A DNA stretch of 64,000 bases from Verrucomicrobiia bacterium (lineage in GTDB: Bacteria; Verrucomicrobiota; Verrucomicrobiia; Limisphaerales; DASXHY01): assembly GCA_035629175.1 (NCBI GenBank), contig DASPIL010000037.1:38274-102273 (forward strand), written 5' to 3'. Position 1 is the first letter of the stretch. Every line of letters begins with the position of its first letter. Shown here in pieces: positions 25,585 through 35,185 of this stretch. A model generated the notes under the pieces. That model made no database searches. It saw nothing but the letters and a program-made list of their open reading frames with translations, and was not told the DNA's origin. A program made the translations under genes and the position numbers.

Positions 25585-27444
25585 TTATTGCTGCCGCGCG
25601 CGGTAGAATCGGAGCGGAATGTCGATTGACTCGTCGTCAACGAGGTTCGTCGTGGTGCCGGAAAGCGTGTTCGTGCTGATGGCGTTCCAGCTCTCCAGAA
25701 GGTTCGTTGCCGCCTCGAGCACATAAGTCGATCCCAAATGGCCCTGCAGTTGCAATTCGAGCGGGAAGATTCCGGGTTCAGAAACCACCTGCAACGACGG
25801 CGGCTCAACAGGAAGCACGACCGTGTCGAGGGCATGGACCGTGACATTCTGGTTTTCCAAACCAGGCGCGGAAACTTCCAGTTGCGCAAGATCGGATTCC
25901 GAATCGGCATCGGCGTCCGCCCGCACGTACACCGGCTGTGGAACGTTCCAGTTTGTTGGCGAGAACGTGAGCGACGCTCCCTCCATCACGTCAACGTCAG
26001 CATCACCGCTGGCCCGCGCGATCGACACCACGACATCTTCGGCGGGCGCCGCCGCTAACCGCACGGAAATTGCCGAGATCCCATCTTCGGCCATGCGGAC
26101 GATGGTGGGCGTGACGATGAGCTGCTGAGTTGTGAAGTTTGTGAAGGCGGCGCGGCGCAGCCCTCCCGCATGATTGCCGTAATACAGCGCGCCATCCGGA
26201 CCAATCGCAATGTCGATCTGCTGCGACGAACCCGTGATGAAATAGTCAACGCTGCGCACGCCATTCGTGGAATCGAGGACGGCTCGCATGATGCGGCCCG
26301 AATTCAGGTCGCCGTAAAAGAAATTCTGCCGGTATTCGAGCGGCACTGCGGTGCTGTCATAAAAAGCGCCGCCCGTGACACAACCGCCCTGGCTCAACGT
26401 CTGTGCCGATCCGCTGCCGCTCGCGACGTCGGATCCGAATTGCTCTGCGGTGAATACATTCGAGGCCGGCGTCGATGCAACGTAAACGAATCCCGTTAAG
26501 CTGGTGTTTCCGACGCCCGTAATGTTCAGGCGTTCTCCCTGCCGAAAACCGTGCGATCCCACTGTCGTAAAGGTTGCGATGTTGTTCGTCCTCACGGCGC
26601 CCGTTCCAGGGACAAGATTGCGCGTATCGGTTCCGTTGGTTCGATATTTTATTTTCGGAACGATGTAGCCCGGAGGCTGGTTGTTTTCATAATCGTTCCA
26701 CCCTGCGTGGCCGCCTGCGTGAACCTGAAAAATCTGCTCGTATGAAGTGCCCACGCAATTGACCCAAAGGTCGCCGGTTGCCGGCTGAAATGTCAGCGTG
26801 AAGGGATTGCGAAATCCGCGGGCCCAGATGAAATCGTTGTTGCCGCCGGGGCCGTCAACAAACGGATTATCATCGGGAATCGATCCATCCAGATTGGCTC
26901 GTCCCACCTTTGCGGCAAGCGACGTAAGATTGGCATCAACGCCTGACCCGTTTCCGAGGTCGCCAATCGACCAGTAAAGTTTTCCATCAGCCCCGATCCC
27001 GACGCCACCTCCATCGTGGTTGCCACCGAGGGTCGGAAGGTTCGGAACGATGACGGTTTTGTTTGTGCCGATATCACCCACGGCGGTATAGCGGATGATC
27101 TGCTGTTCCGAAGCGGAAACGGTCACGAAAAAATAGACGTAGCCATTCACCACAAAATTTGGATCGAAACAGAAGCCGATGAGCCCGCATTCGCCGCCTG
27201 TGTAAATCGGGGAGATCGTAGCAAACGGTGTTGGAGCAAGTGTTCCGTTCTTGATGATGCGAACGCTTCCGCCCTTGTGCGTGAGAAACAGGCGGTTGGA
27301 TCCGTCCGGCGCCCACGCCATCCCGGTGAGCTGCGACGGAATCGCGGCGAAAGCCGTGTCCTGGAAGTTGGTGTCGAGAATGGCCGCGCGCGCGGGCGTG
27401 GCAATCAGCAGTGCAAGACAAAGCGCGGCGCGCATGAATTTCAT
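25585..27444 (-). CDS. Exported PQQ-dependent sugar dehydrogenase-like protein with RFYR module
   Basis: Soluble glucose/sorbosone dehydrogenase-like six-bladed propeller, expected to oxidise sugars in the periplasm using PQQ. The start at ATG 27444 opens a signal peptide MKFMRAALCLALLIATPARA; longer frames overlap the upstream gene. The propeller (about residues 25-400) shows LPTLGGNHDGGGVGIGADGK with the expected active-site His in GGNHDGG, then LYWSIGDLGNGSG. A Calx-beta-like domain (about 420-530, VVVSIARASGDADVDVMEG) follows, and the last 70 residues end PLRFYRARQQ. The gene starts 2 bases after the ohr stop, so they are coupled. True PQQ binding would need checking; related proteins often lack a known substrate. 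Confidence 0.82.
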   Translation of the reverse strand: MKFMRAALCLALLIATPARAAILDTNFQDTAFAAIPSQLTGMAWAPDGSNRLFLTHKGGSVRIIKNGTLAPTPFATISPIYTGGECGLIGFCFDPNFVVNGYVYFFVTVSASEQQIIRYTAVGDIGTNKTVIVPNLPTLGGNHDGGGVGIGADGKLYWSIGDLGNGSGVDANLTSLAAKVGRANLDGSIPDDNPFVDGPGGNNDFIWARGFRNPFTLTFQPATGDLWVNCVGTSYEQIFQVHAGGHAGWNDYENNQPPGYIVPKIKYRTNGTDTRNLVPGTGAVRTNNIATFTTVGSHGFRQGERLNITGVGNTSLTGFVYVASTPASNVFTAEQFGSDVASGSGSAQTLSQGGCVTGGAFYDSTAVPLEYRQNFFYGDLNSGRIMRAVLDSTNGVRSVDYFITGSSQQIDIAIGPDGALYYGNHAGGLRRAAFTNFTTQQLIVTPTIVRMAEDGISAISVRLAAAPAEDVVVSIARASGDADVDVMEGASLTFSPTNWNVPQPVYVRADADADSESDLAQLEVSAPGLENQNVTVHALDTVVLPVEPPSLQVVSEPGIFPLELQLQGHLGSTYVLEAATNLLESWNAISTNTLSGTTTNLVDDESIDIPLRFYRARQQ

Positions 27445-27446
27445 AT

Positions 27447-27860
27447 TCAGTCGACCACGAGTTTGACGCTGTTGTCGCCGCGCAGTGCCTTTGAGTAAGG
27501 GCACGTCTGATGCGCCTGCTGCATGATCCGTTCGGCCTGCGCGCGGTCGATTCCAGGGAGCTGCCCGTGCAGTTCGACACCCAGGCGGTATCCGCCCTGA
27601 TCGTCCTCCTGCAGACTGACGAGCGCGCGAACGACGGAATCCTTGACGGTCGAGCCCAGTTTCTTGGCGGCATTGATAAGGGCGCCGTGGTAGCAGGCGG
27701 AATAGGCGGCAGCGAAGAGCAATTCAGGGTTGGGTCCGCGCTTCTCGGCGCCGGCTTCGAGCGGGTTGCCGAGGGTGACATCGAGCAGGCCATCAGGATT
27801 TTGGACCGTGCCTGAACGACCGCCGCGGGATATGGCTTCAGCAGTAAACAGAGTTTTCAT
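27447..27860 (-). CDS. ohr: Organic hydroperoxide resistance protein (OsmC/Ohr family)
   Basis: Thiol peroxidase that reduces organic hydroperoxides in the cytoplasm with lipoyl-type reductants. From the ATG at 27860 the 137-residue product has the two Ohr catalytic cysteines, Cys56 in YSACYHGAL and Cys120 in HQTCPYSKAL, at the usual spacing, and the opening AEAISRGGRSGTVQNPDG. Longer versions (to 27950) add no domain. The stop lies 2 bases before the start of the PQQ-dehydrogenase-like gene, so the two genes form an operon. No adjacent MarR-type OhrR regulator is present. Confidence 0.92.
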   Translation of the reverse strand: MKTLFTAEAISRGGRSGTVQNPDGLLDVTLGNPLEAGAEKRGPNPELLFAAAYSACYHGALINAAKKLGSTVKDSVVRALVSLQEDDQGGYRLGVELHGQLPGIDRAQAERIMQQAHQTCPYSKALRGDNSVKLVVD

Positions 27861-27962
27861 AAAAGGATAAGGGAACGGCCGGACGGCCAGCCGGAGCCCG
27901 GATTCTGGGATTCCAGCATATGAAAATACAGGAGGTAAAGAACCCAGCAACCGGGGAGCGCG

Positions 27963-28089
27963 GCGATGAAGAAAAGAACCTGCTGTTTATGTGGGTGGCT
28001 CCTCCCCCGGCCGCCTCCTCCGGCTTCGCTTGGAAGAGGGCGAGTTTAAAATCAACCAATTCGATCACACACTTTTAATTGCGCCCAGC
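27963..28089 (+). repeat. Dispersed 127-bp repeat, copy 2
   Basis: Second copy of the repeat at 21973-22098, in direct orientation, beginning gcgatgaagaaa and ending gcccagc. It sits between the divergent ohr and DUF3500 genes. The two copies flank a 6-kb block carrying the genes at 22112-27860. Homologous recombination between them could delete that block. Confidence 0.85.
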
Positions 28090-28140
28090 GCTGCGCTGCA
28101 TTCATTTCCAGGTTGCATTTGGCGGCGGCCCTGCTTGGGT

Positions 28141-29175
28141 ATGGCCATGATTCCCTCCAGCGTCGCGTGCAGAATCCTTCTCTGCGCGGTTCTTACAGGC
28201 ACATCCGCGCAGGCCGATGCCGCCGCGCCCCAGGAAATGGCCGGGGCCGCAGTCCGCTTCCTCGACGCGCTTTCGCCGGAGCAGCGTGATAAGGCGTGCT
28301 TCGACTTCAAAGGCGAGGAGCGTTTCAACTGGGACTTCGTGCCGCGCGGACGCAAGGGCATACCGTTCCGCGAAATGAACACGCAACAGCAACAGCTTGG
28401 CCGCGCACTCCTCCGCAGCGGCCTGAGCCAGCAGGGTTACACCAAGGCCACCAATATCATCACGGTCATCGAACAGGTGTTGCGCGAGATGGAGAATCAA
28501 TCCGCGCGCCGGGATCCAGGACTTTACTGCGTCACCGTGTTCGGGTCGCCAACGAACGCAGCCTGGGGGTGGCGCGTCGAAGGACATCATCTGTCGCTCA
28601 ACTTCACCGTTGCGAGCAATCAGGTCCTTGCGTTCAGCCCTTCCTTTTTTGGCTCAAATCCAGCTGAGGTTCCGCACGGGCCGCACAAGGGATTCCGAAC
28701 CTTCGCCGCAGAGGAGGATCTTGGGCGCGAACTGGCTATGTCGTTTACGCCTGATCAGCGCAAACGGGCTGTCATTTCAGCAACCGCACCGCGTGAAATC
28801 CTGACGGGAAGTTCCCGCAAGGCGAGTCCCCTCGAACCTCTGGGCATTGCCCATGCCGAACTCACCAGCGAGCAGCGGCAGCTGCTGGAGAAATTGCTGC
28901 GGGAGTATGTTTATCGCTTCAAGGAGGAAATCGCGGACAAGGAATGGGCAAGGATTCGGGCTGCAGATTTGAGCAAACTGCATTTCGCATGGGCAGGCCC
29001 GTTCGAAAAAGGGCAGGGGCATTACTATCGAATCCAAGGGACAGACTTTCTCGTTGAATACGACAACACGCAAAACCAGGCGAATCACATCCACACGGTA
29101 TGGCGCGATTTTGACAACGATTTCGGCCTCGACCTTCTGCGCCAGCATTACGAGCACGGCGGGCATTCGCACTAG
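28141..29175 (+). CDS. Exported DUF3500 domain protein
   Basis: A 344-residue exported protein. ATG at 28141 (or 28147) begins a signal peptide MAMIPSSVACRILLCAVLTGTSAQADA. The mature part shows the DUF3500 pattern: FLDALSPEQRDKACFDFKGEERFNWDFVPRGRKG, LLRSGLSQQGYTKATNII, GLYCVTVFGSP, GWRVEGHHLSLNFT and a C-terminal LHFAWAGPFEKGQGHYYRIQG with a His-rich end HYEHGGHSH. Conserved His and Asp suggest a hydrolase-like or metal-binding role, but the family has no established function. It lies between the divergent ohr promoter region and the repeat array at 29285. Confidence 0.85.
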   Translation: MAMIPSSVACRILLCAVLTGTSAQADAAAPQEMAGAAVRFLDALSPEQRDKACFDFKGEERFNWDFVPRGRKGIPFREMNTQQQQLGRALLRSGLSQQGYTKATNIITVIEQVLREMENQSARRDPGLYCVTVFGSPTNAAWGWRVEGHHLSLNFTVASNQVLAFSPSFFGSNPAEVPHGPHKGFRTFAAEEDLGRELAMSFTPDQRKRAVISATAPREILTGSSRKASPLEPLGIAHAELTSEQRQLLEKLLREYVYRFKEEIADKEWARIRAADLSKLHFAWAGPFEKGQGHYYRIQGTDFLVEYDNTQNQANHIHTVWRDFDNDFGLDLLRQHYEHGGHSH

Positions 29176-29284
29176 TGGGAACGATTCAGTTGGACATCGG
29201 GGCGAAACCACTCATCGGACACAGCGCGCAGAGCCGCAACCAAAGCGGGAAAGGGGGAACGGGTTTACGCGAATTACGCGACTA

Positions 29285-29968
29285 AGCTTAGACTGCATCT
29301 TCCTCCCCTCGCCTGCGACGCAGGAGCGGGAGAGGGGCCGGGGGAGAGGGTGCTCTGATTCATTCTGCAGCGTGACGTCATTTTCCGGCTTAAACGCTCC
29401 TCCTCTCCCCAGCCCTCTCCTCCGCTCCGAGCGGAAGAGAGGGAGTTGAGAATGAGCCTGCAGTAGTAAGCATCTGGGCTCGTTCAGGCTACACATTCCC
29501 CCCTCGCCTGCGACGCAGGAGCGGGAGAGGGGCCGGGGGAGAGGGCGCTCTGATCCATTCTGCAGCGTGAGGTCATTTTCAGGTTTAAACGCTCCTCCTC
29601 TCCCCAGCCCTCTCCTCCGCTCCGAGCGGAAGAGAGGGAGTTGGAATGAGCCTGCAGTAGTAAGCATCTGGGCTCGTTCAGGCTACACATCCCCCCCTCG
29701 CCTGCGACGCAGGAGCGGGAGAGGGGCCGGGGGAGAGGGTGCTCTGATCCATTCTGCACCGTGAGGTCATTTTCAGGTTTAAACGCTCCTCCTCTCCCCA
29801 GCCCTCTCCTCCGCTCCGAGCGGAAGAGAGGGAGTTGGGAATGGAGCTGAGCCTGGCGACTCACACATCTGTTCCGATACATCAACAACGGCTTTGCTGA
29901 TTCGGGTGAATTCGTGTTTTTGCGCCCACCGGCTTCAACTGAGTCGTTCCGGCTTAGCTGCTCGAGAC
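29285..29968. repeat. Left arm of a large inverted repeat: three ~200-bp units
   Basis: Three tandem units begin near 29306, 29506 and 29690. Each contains cctcgcctgcgacgcaggag, gggagagggcgctctgatcc-type sequence, gtttaaacgctcctcctctc, and ctccgctccgagcggaagag, and the first two end ctgcagtagtaagcatctgg. Beyond the third unit, the non-tandem flank (about 29840-29968) matches, inverted, the flank at 35186-35340: gagctgagcctggcgactca on one side and gttccggcttagctgctcga on the other. The unit holds several GC palindromes. No coding is supported. Confidence 0.9.
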
Positions 29969-30001
29969 GCTGCACCTTTACTCGCCTGGTCCAATTCCAA
30001 A

Positions 30002-30030
30002 GAAGGCGCGGACGAATTGTCCGCGCCTTC
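30002..30030 (-). terminator. Perfect 12-bp hairpin, putative terminator
   Basis: A 12-bp perfect stem gaaggcgcggac/gtccgcgccttc with a 5-base loop, lying 29 bases after the stop of the leftward gene at 30059. On the minus strand it is followed by tttgg rather than a long T-run, so intrinsic termination is plausible but weak. It could instead be a single REP-like hairpin. Confidence 0.55.
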
Positions 30031-30058
30031 GTAGTAGATCGTGTTTGCTGCGCTGTGA

Positions 30059-32206
30059 CTACGGCGTTGCGATTCGGTAGAAGCGCTCGCCGCTTGTGGC
30101 CGGTGAATTGGTGTAAGAGGTTGAACCCGCCAACCCAGGAACAGTCGCATTTGTCGTCCAGGTCGGCGACGTCAACGATTCCGTCGAGAGGATCGAATAG
30201 TTTCTGCCGGCAACCGATTCCCAGGTCAGTTTAACATTTCCCGGTGCCAGCACTTGAATGCTCGTGATCCGGAATGGCGCCAATACCACCGCCGCTTCCT
30301 CAACCTCAACCTTGAATTGAGTGACAAGGAAACTGTCGGCGGTCGTCGCCTGGTTGTTCGGACGAATCCCAAACGCATCAAAGCGGGTGTAAGCAAAGTT
30401 CGTGTCCGTCACGGTATGGGAGAAATCCAAGGCGCCTCCCACAATGCGCACCGTAAAGTCAACCGCGTTGACGGCTTTGCGGGTGACGGAGAGTTCGATC
30501 GTATATTCAACCCCATTTTCGAAGGCGGGATCTCCGTTGAATTCGCCGTTCGCCGGCCCGCTTCCAAGCGAGACGTAATTCGCCGTTGTTCCCATCAGAT
30601 CACTCGCACCGAGATTATTGCGCACGTAGAGCGAGACGGGAGTATCGGTATTGAATGCGGTTCCGAAGTTCACCGTGACCATGTATCCGCGAACGCCAGT
30701 TCCGTTACCCGCACTGCCGCCAAAGCCGTCGGCTGTGACGCGCGTGCCGCCATCCGCGTAATCGAAAACACCGAATCGCATGCTGTTTCCACCATTGGCC
30801 ACGACATTGTTCGGCGTGAAAACCCACGTCGCCTTCAAGGCACGGCCGACATCCAGATGCACGGGCTGCGCGAGGTCTTCTGTGAAGTAACCAAGCCACA
30901 ACGCAGAGCCAGTCGGAGGAGTCGCAGTCATGCCGGCACCGCTTCCGGAATCGAGCCCCGATGTTCCGTACCAAACGGAATTGCTGATGGCGACCGGGGG
31001 ATCCTGATGCACGAAGTCGGCGAACCGATCATCAACAACAACGCCGACCGCCGTCGGCACGGCAGCCTGAACGGTAAGATTCGCCACGCTTGACGTGATG
31101 GAGGAGCTGTTGCAGGCCACTGAGGCGATTGCCCGGTATTGTGCGCCGTTGTTCTGCAATGTCAGGATCGGCGTGGTGTAGAGCTCGTTCGTGGCTCCAG
31201 CGATGTTATCCCAGTTCGATCCGCTATTGGTGCTGATCTGCCATTGAATTGTGGGGAGCGTGCCTGTTGGAACAATTCGGAAGCTCGCCGAAACGCCCTC
31301 AGAAACGTCGGCACTCACCGCGTCGGTCAGAATTCCAACGCCCGTGCACACCGTGCCTGTGGGCGTCACGTCAGCCCACGATGTTCCGACGCGAATTTCG
31401 TCCAGGAACAAGCTCGCGACCACTTCAGTTCCGATATGATAAATGTAAAACGATGACAACGACTCTACGTCGAACCCGGAGGTCGTGGCCAGGGTAGGGG
31501 ACGGGATTTCGTTTTCAGGGATGTTCAACGCAGTGGGATCAACCCACAACGCGACTTCGTCTTCGGCTTCCGGGTCCCAGGTGTATCGCAACACGACGAG
31601 GTGTGTCCCGGGACTGAGCGGTGTTTCGCTTTCAATCCCGATGCCGGCGTTTGAGCTTTTGCTGATCGCCAGAGTGTTGTTCGAGGTAAGCCAGACACCA
31701 GCCATCGAAGTGCTGCCATTCCCTGTGGTGGCGTTGTCCAGTTTGGCGAAGAGGCGATTCTCGCCAGAGGCGGGGATTTCCAATGCCTGGACCAGGAACG
31801 ATGCGTACAGCGTTCCCGAGCTTTGGGTGGTGAATACAAATCCGCGACTCCGAGTCGCGCTGGTGTTATTCGTGCGGATGTACAAGCCCGTGGTCGGAAC
31901 GGGATTGGTGGCAAGATTCGGATATGTCAGAGCCGCCGGACCGCCGACAATCACAGCGCTTCCACCGCCGGCTGAATTGCCAATCGTCCAAACGGACGCC
32001 GAACCGCCGTTGCCCAGCCGCTTCGCCGGGAAATTGGAACCGCCGGCCGGTACGGCGACGGTTTCATCAACGGGAGCGTTTGTATAGGAAGCCGGAAAGG
32101 GCTCGTAAAAAGGAAGCGGGAATTGGGCTTCCGCGTTGTGGCTCCCGAAAACCGCAGCGAGGCCAGTGAGGCCAAGAATTAAACTTCTCATTGTGTTCGC
32201 ATTCAT
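30059..32206 (-). CDS. Large exported protein with LamG-like/Ig-like domains and RFYR module
   Basis: Exported protein of 715 residues. The signal peptide, MRSLILGLTGLAAVFGSHNAEAQF, starts at the fifth codon after ATG 32206. The first part (about 30-265) looks like a concanavalin/LamG sandwich (SFLVQALEIPASGENRLFAKLDN, FLDEIRVGTSWADVTP). An Ig-like segment (about 270-375, FRIVPTGTLPTIQWQISTNSG, YRAIASVACNSS) and a second sandwich (about 385-640) follow. The last 70 residues (FRITSIQVLAPGNVKLTWES ... SGERFYRIATP) carry the module shared with four neighbours. No catalytic motif seen; a surface carbohydrate-binding role is a guess. It lies between the two arms of the inverted repeat. Confidence 0.78.
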   Translation of the reverse strand: MNANTMRSLILGLTGLAAVFGSHNAEAQFPLPFYEPFPASYTNAPVDETVAVPAGGSNFPAKRLGNGGSASVWTIGNSAGGGSAVIVGGPAALTYPNLATNPVPTTGLYIRTNNTSATRSRGFVFTTQSSGTLYASFLVQALEIPASGENRLFAKLDNATTGNGSTSMAGVWLTSNNTLAISKSSNAGIGIESETPLSPGTHLVVLRYTWDPEAEDEVALWVDPTALNIPENEIPSPTLATTSGFDVESLSSFYIYHIGTEVVASLFLDEIRVGTSWADVTPTGTVCTGVGILTDAVSADVSEGVSASFRIVPTGTLPTIQWQISTNSGSNWDNIAGATNELYTTPILTLQNNGAQYRAIASVACNSSSITSSVANLTVQAAVPTAVGVVVDDRFADFVHQDPPVAISNSVWYGTSGLDSGSGAGMTATPPTGSALWLGYFTEDLAQPVHLDVGRALKATWVFTPNNVVANGGNSMRFGVFDYADGGTRVTADGFGGSAGNGTGVRGYMVTVNFGTAFNTDTPVSLYVRNNLGASDLMGTTANYVSLGSGPANGEFNGDPAFENGVEYTIELSVTRKAVNAVDFTVRIVGGALDFSHTVTDTNFAYTRFDAFGIRPNNQATTADSFLVTQFKVEVEEAAVVLAPFRITSIQVLAPGNVKLTWESVAGRNYSILSTESLTSPTWTTNATVPGLAGSTSYTNSPATSGERFYRIATP

Positions 32207-32465
32207 AATGCAGGTCTGAGCTTCCAGTCGTGGTTACCTTCCTCGCCGCACGCATTCGCCGTCGCGGTCTGCGCTGCGACATGGAAATTGATGGTTGAAT
32301 GGTGACTATCCTTCCTGCCGCTCTGTTTGACCACTTCTCATTCTGCGAAGGATATTGAAAATCATGCAAACGAGCGGTGTCCGCGTCCCGTCCCTCAACG
32401 CTCAATCCTTTCGAGCGTCGCATGGCGACAGATACAAACCGGCAGGGTGTTTTCGATCTTCGATT

Positions 32466-34895
32466 TCAGGGCGCGGCAAACGCCCGATAAAACCGCGGCG
32501 TAACTTCGGACGGATCCGCGTCGTTGATCGGGATCGCGGTCGGCGTCACAGAATTTGTGCTGATCGATGTCCAATGGGAAAGGTCGCTGATGGAACGTTG
32601 AACCACGATGTTGGTGGCTTCTCCGCCGCGAACGTCGAATTGGAACGCGCCAGGCGATGTTCGCATCGAGGAAACGACGATTCCCGGCGCGGCATCGAAC
32701 GCGGCCAGATACGATATCGGGCTTCCGCCCACGGAAAGGAAGTTCCCGCCCGTGACGAGCAGATTGTCACCGAGTGCCATCGAGCGAACCGCGGCTCCGA
32801 ATCGCGGGTTCCATGATCCTGCCTGGCCGCTCAAGCCTCCGTCATACAGCGTCACACTCCCGCTATTCGTTCGAAACGCGCCGCCCAGGCCATTGAATGT
32901 TCCGCCGACATACAACGCTGAGGTGCCGCGCAGCAATGCGTATACGCGGGTCGCAGCGACAGAACCTGCGTCAGGATTCCAGGAAAGAATGCCCAGTCCG
33001 GAACCGCGCTCCACCGCGGCGATGCGATTGCGCAGGATCGAACCGATGCTTGAGAACGCTCCTCCCGCATAAACAACATCGCCTGAAACAACAAGGTTCG
33101 AGACGCCGCCGTTTGGATTCGGGCTCCAGGCTTCGACTGCGGCGTCAATCATGGACAACGCTGCAAGATTTGTGCGGAACGCGCCATTGACCGTGGAAAA
33201 GTCGCCGCCTATGACAAGCGAATCGCCGTCGACGACCAATCGGGAAACCGCGCCCGCCGTCGAAGTTCGGAAAACCGGTGGATTCCAGGAAGTTGGCTGG
33301 CCATTTGCCAGTTGCACCGCGAACAGGTTTGTGCGCGGTTGCGCGCCAACATTCGTTGTGTTGATGCCGCCAACGAACAACACGTCTTCAGTGATCGCCA
33401 TATCGAGCACGGCCACGCCAGCCCGCCCGCGAACGTCCGGGTTCCATGCGCTGGCCAAGCCGGTTTGGGTCGAGATCGCTGCCAGGCGATTCCTGGGCTG
33501 CCCGCCAATATTGGTGAATGAACCGCCAGCATAAAGGGTCTCGCCAGCCGCGATCAGCGCTAAGACGCTTCCGTTTGCGTTTGGATTCCACGCCGTGGCT
33601 TCACCGGAATTATTGTCGATTGCAGCAATGTTGTTTCGAACCGCGCCGCCGATGCTTGCAAACGATCCGCCAACGAACACCTCATCGCCCGCCAATCGCA
33701 TCTCAAAAACGCTTGCGGGGATCCCCTGGTCGAGATCCGACGCGGCGGGTGCCCAGGGCAGGGCCGCTCCGGAAGTAACGTCCAACGCGGCGGAATATTG
33801 CCGGCTTGCGCCACCGATCTGGGTGAACCCACCGCCTGCGTAAAGAACGTTCCCGGAAAGGATCAGCGTGTTCACGTTTGTGTTAGGGAGGGCATCCCAC
33901 GCCGTGGGAAGTCCTGTGGTGAGATCAATCGCGGCCAGTGAAGCTCGGCCCAACCCGCTGACCGTCGTGAAGTTTCCGCCTGCGTAAAGCACGCCTGCGC
34001 CGACAACGATGTTGCTGACGCCGCCGCCCAGGATGTTTGGGTTCCACGGCAGCGCGGTGTCACTGTTTGCGCTCAGCGCGGCGATCCGATTTCGCGGTTG
34101 GCCGCCAATTGTGGTGAAGCCGCCGCCCGCGTAAATCGTGTCGCCGCTGACCGCGATCGTCGCCACGACGTGGCTGGAACCCGGATTCCATGCAGTGGCG
34201 CGGCCTGTTTCAAGATCCACTTCCGCGATGCGCGTGCGGTTCGAACTGCCGATCGTGGTGAAGTTGCCGCCGACGTAAAGGGTGTTCAAGGTGGGTTTCA
34301 GCGCGAACGTATTGACGAACTGACTTGCATTGGGGTCCCACGCTGTAGGCTCCCCAGTAGCGAGATCGATGGCCCCGATCCGATTGCGGATGATCCCGCC
34401 AAGGCGCGTGAAATTTCCGCCGACGTACAAGACTCCGTTATGAACCAGCAAAACCCGGCATTGGCCGTTTGGGTTTGGGCTCCATGAGGGATTCACGACG
34501 TTGTCGGCACGCACGTGGGCGAGGTTGGTGCGCACGGTCCCGCCAATATTCGTAAACGAACCTCCGACAAACCAGCCTCCCGAGCCATCGGGAACGGCTG
34601 CGAGAACGGAGCCTTCGATTTTTGGGAAACCACGTTTCGCCTGGCCTGTCGCAACACTGATCACGCCTGCACCGCCGGAATCGGGACCGACGTAAGAGAA
34701 CGCGCCTCCCACGTAAGTTGTGGCGTTCGTGATGACAATCGCCTGAACCGGTCCATCGAGCCGCCAGAAACGCGTGAGCGGTACATCAGAGGGTTGCGCA
34801 AGGGCTGGCAACTGAAACAACACATGCAGCGATGCAAAAATCAATATGACCGCGACACGGCACACCAGGGGCAGGGTGATGGGATTGGGATTCAT
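32466..34895 (-). CDS. Exported beta-propeller repeat protein with RFYR module
   Basis: Exported protein of about 809 residues. Start at ATG 34895 gives a signal peptide MNPNPITLPLVCRVAVILIF...ALAQ; a longer frame to 35150 adds an unlikely leader. The body is a run of about thirteen repeats of 45-55 residues with VxYAGGxFTxIGGxxRNRIAAxDxxTG-like consensus, for example LYVGGNFTTIGSSNRTRIAEV and LYAGGSFTNIGGQPRNRLAAI. This is a delta-60/PQQ-like propeller pattern. The last 70 residues end TPRFYRAFAAP, the shared module. No catalytic residues. It follows the other exported gene on the same strand at 260 bases distance. Confidence 0.82.
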   Translation of the reverse strand: MNPNPITLPLVCRVAVILIFASLHVLFQLPALAQPSDVPLTRFWRLDGPVQAIVITNATTYVGGAFSYVGPDSGGAGVISVATGQAKRGFPKIEGSVLAAVPDGSGGWFVGGSFTNIGGTVRTNLAHVRADNVVNPSWSPNPNGQCRVLLVHNGVLYVGGNFTRLGGIIRNRIGAIDLATGEPTAWDPNASQFVNTFALKPTLNTLYVGGNFTTIGSSNRTRIAEVDLETGRATAWNPGSSHVVATIAVSGDTIYAGGGFTTIGGQPRNRIAALSANSDTALPWNPNILGGGVSNIVVGAGVLYAGGNFTTVSGLGRASLAAIDLTTGLPTAWDALPNTNVNTLILSGNVLYAGGGFTQIGGASRQYSAALDVTSGAALPWAPAASDLDQGIPASVFEMRLAGDEVFVGGSFASIGGAVRNNIAAIDNNSGEATAWNPNANGSVLALIAAGETLYAGGSFTNIGGQPRNRLAAISTQTGLASAWNPDVRGRAGVAVLDMAITEDVLFVGGINTTNVGAQPRTNLFAVQLANGQPTSWNPPVFRTSTAGAVSRLVVDGDSLVIGGDFSTVNGAFRTNLAALSMIDAAVEAWSPNPNGGVSNLVVSGDVVYAGGAFSSIGSILRNRIAAVERGSGLGILSWNPDAGSVAATRVYALLRGTSALYVGGTFNGLGGAFRTNSGSVTLYDGGLSGQAGSWNPRFGAAVRSMALGDNLLVTGGNFLSVGGSPISYLAAFDAAPGIVVSSMRTSPGAFQFDVRGGEATNIVVQRSISDLSHWTSISTNSVTPTAIPINDADPSEVTPRFYRAFAAP

Positions 34896-35185
34896 AAGCT
34901 GTTGGACGTTGGTTGGTAATTGTCCGTTGCCTAGCCGAGTGGGATGAACGCTTCTACCCCGGCGTCCATGGAATGTAAAGGGATTGTTCCGGAAAATCCC
35001 CGATGCGAGCGTGCTTAAAGATGGGGTGGGATTCCGCGCATCAGACGTTTGGGAATCCTGAAGGATTGTAAGTCGGATCTGCTGTGGCTTAAATTCGGTT
35101 TTTGTGTTCTGCGTACTGCTATCCCACAACTTTTGTTTTTTTGGCAACATCTCAGGCTGTGATCTTCGTAAGCTTCAACATCAGT

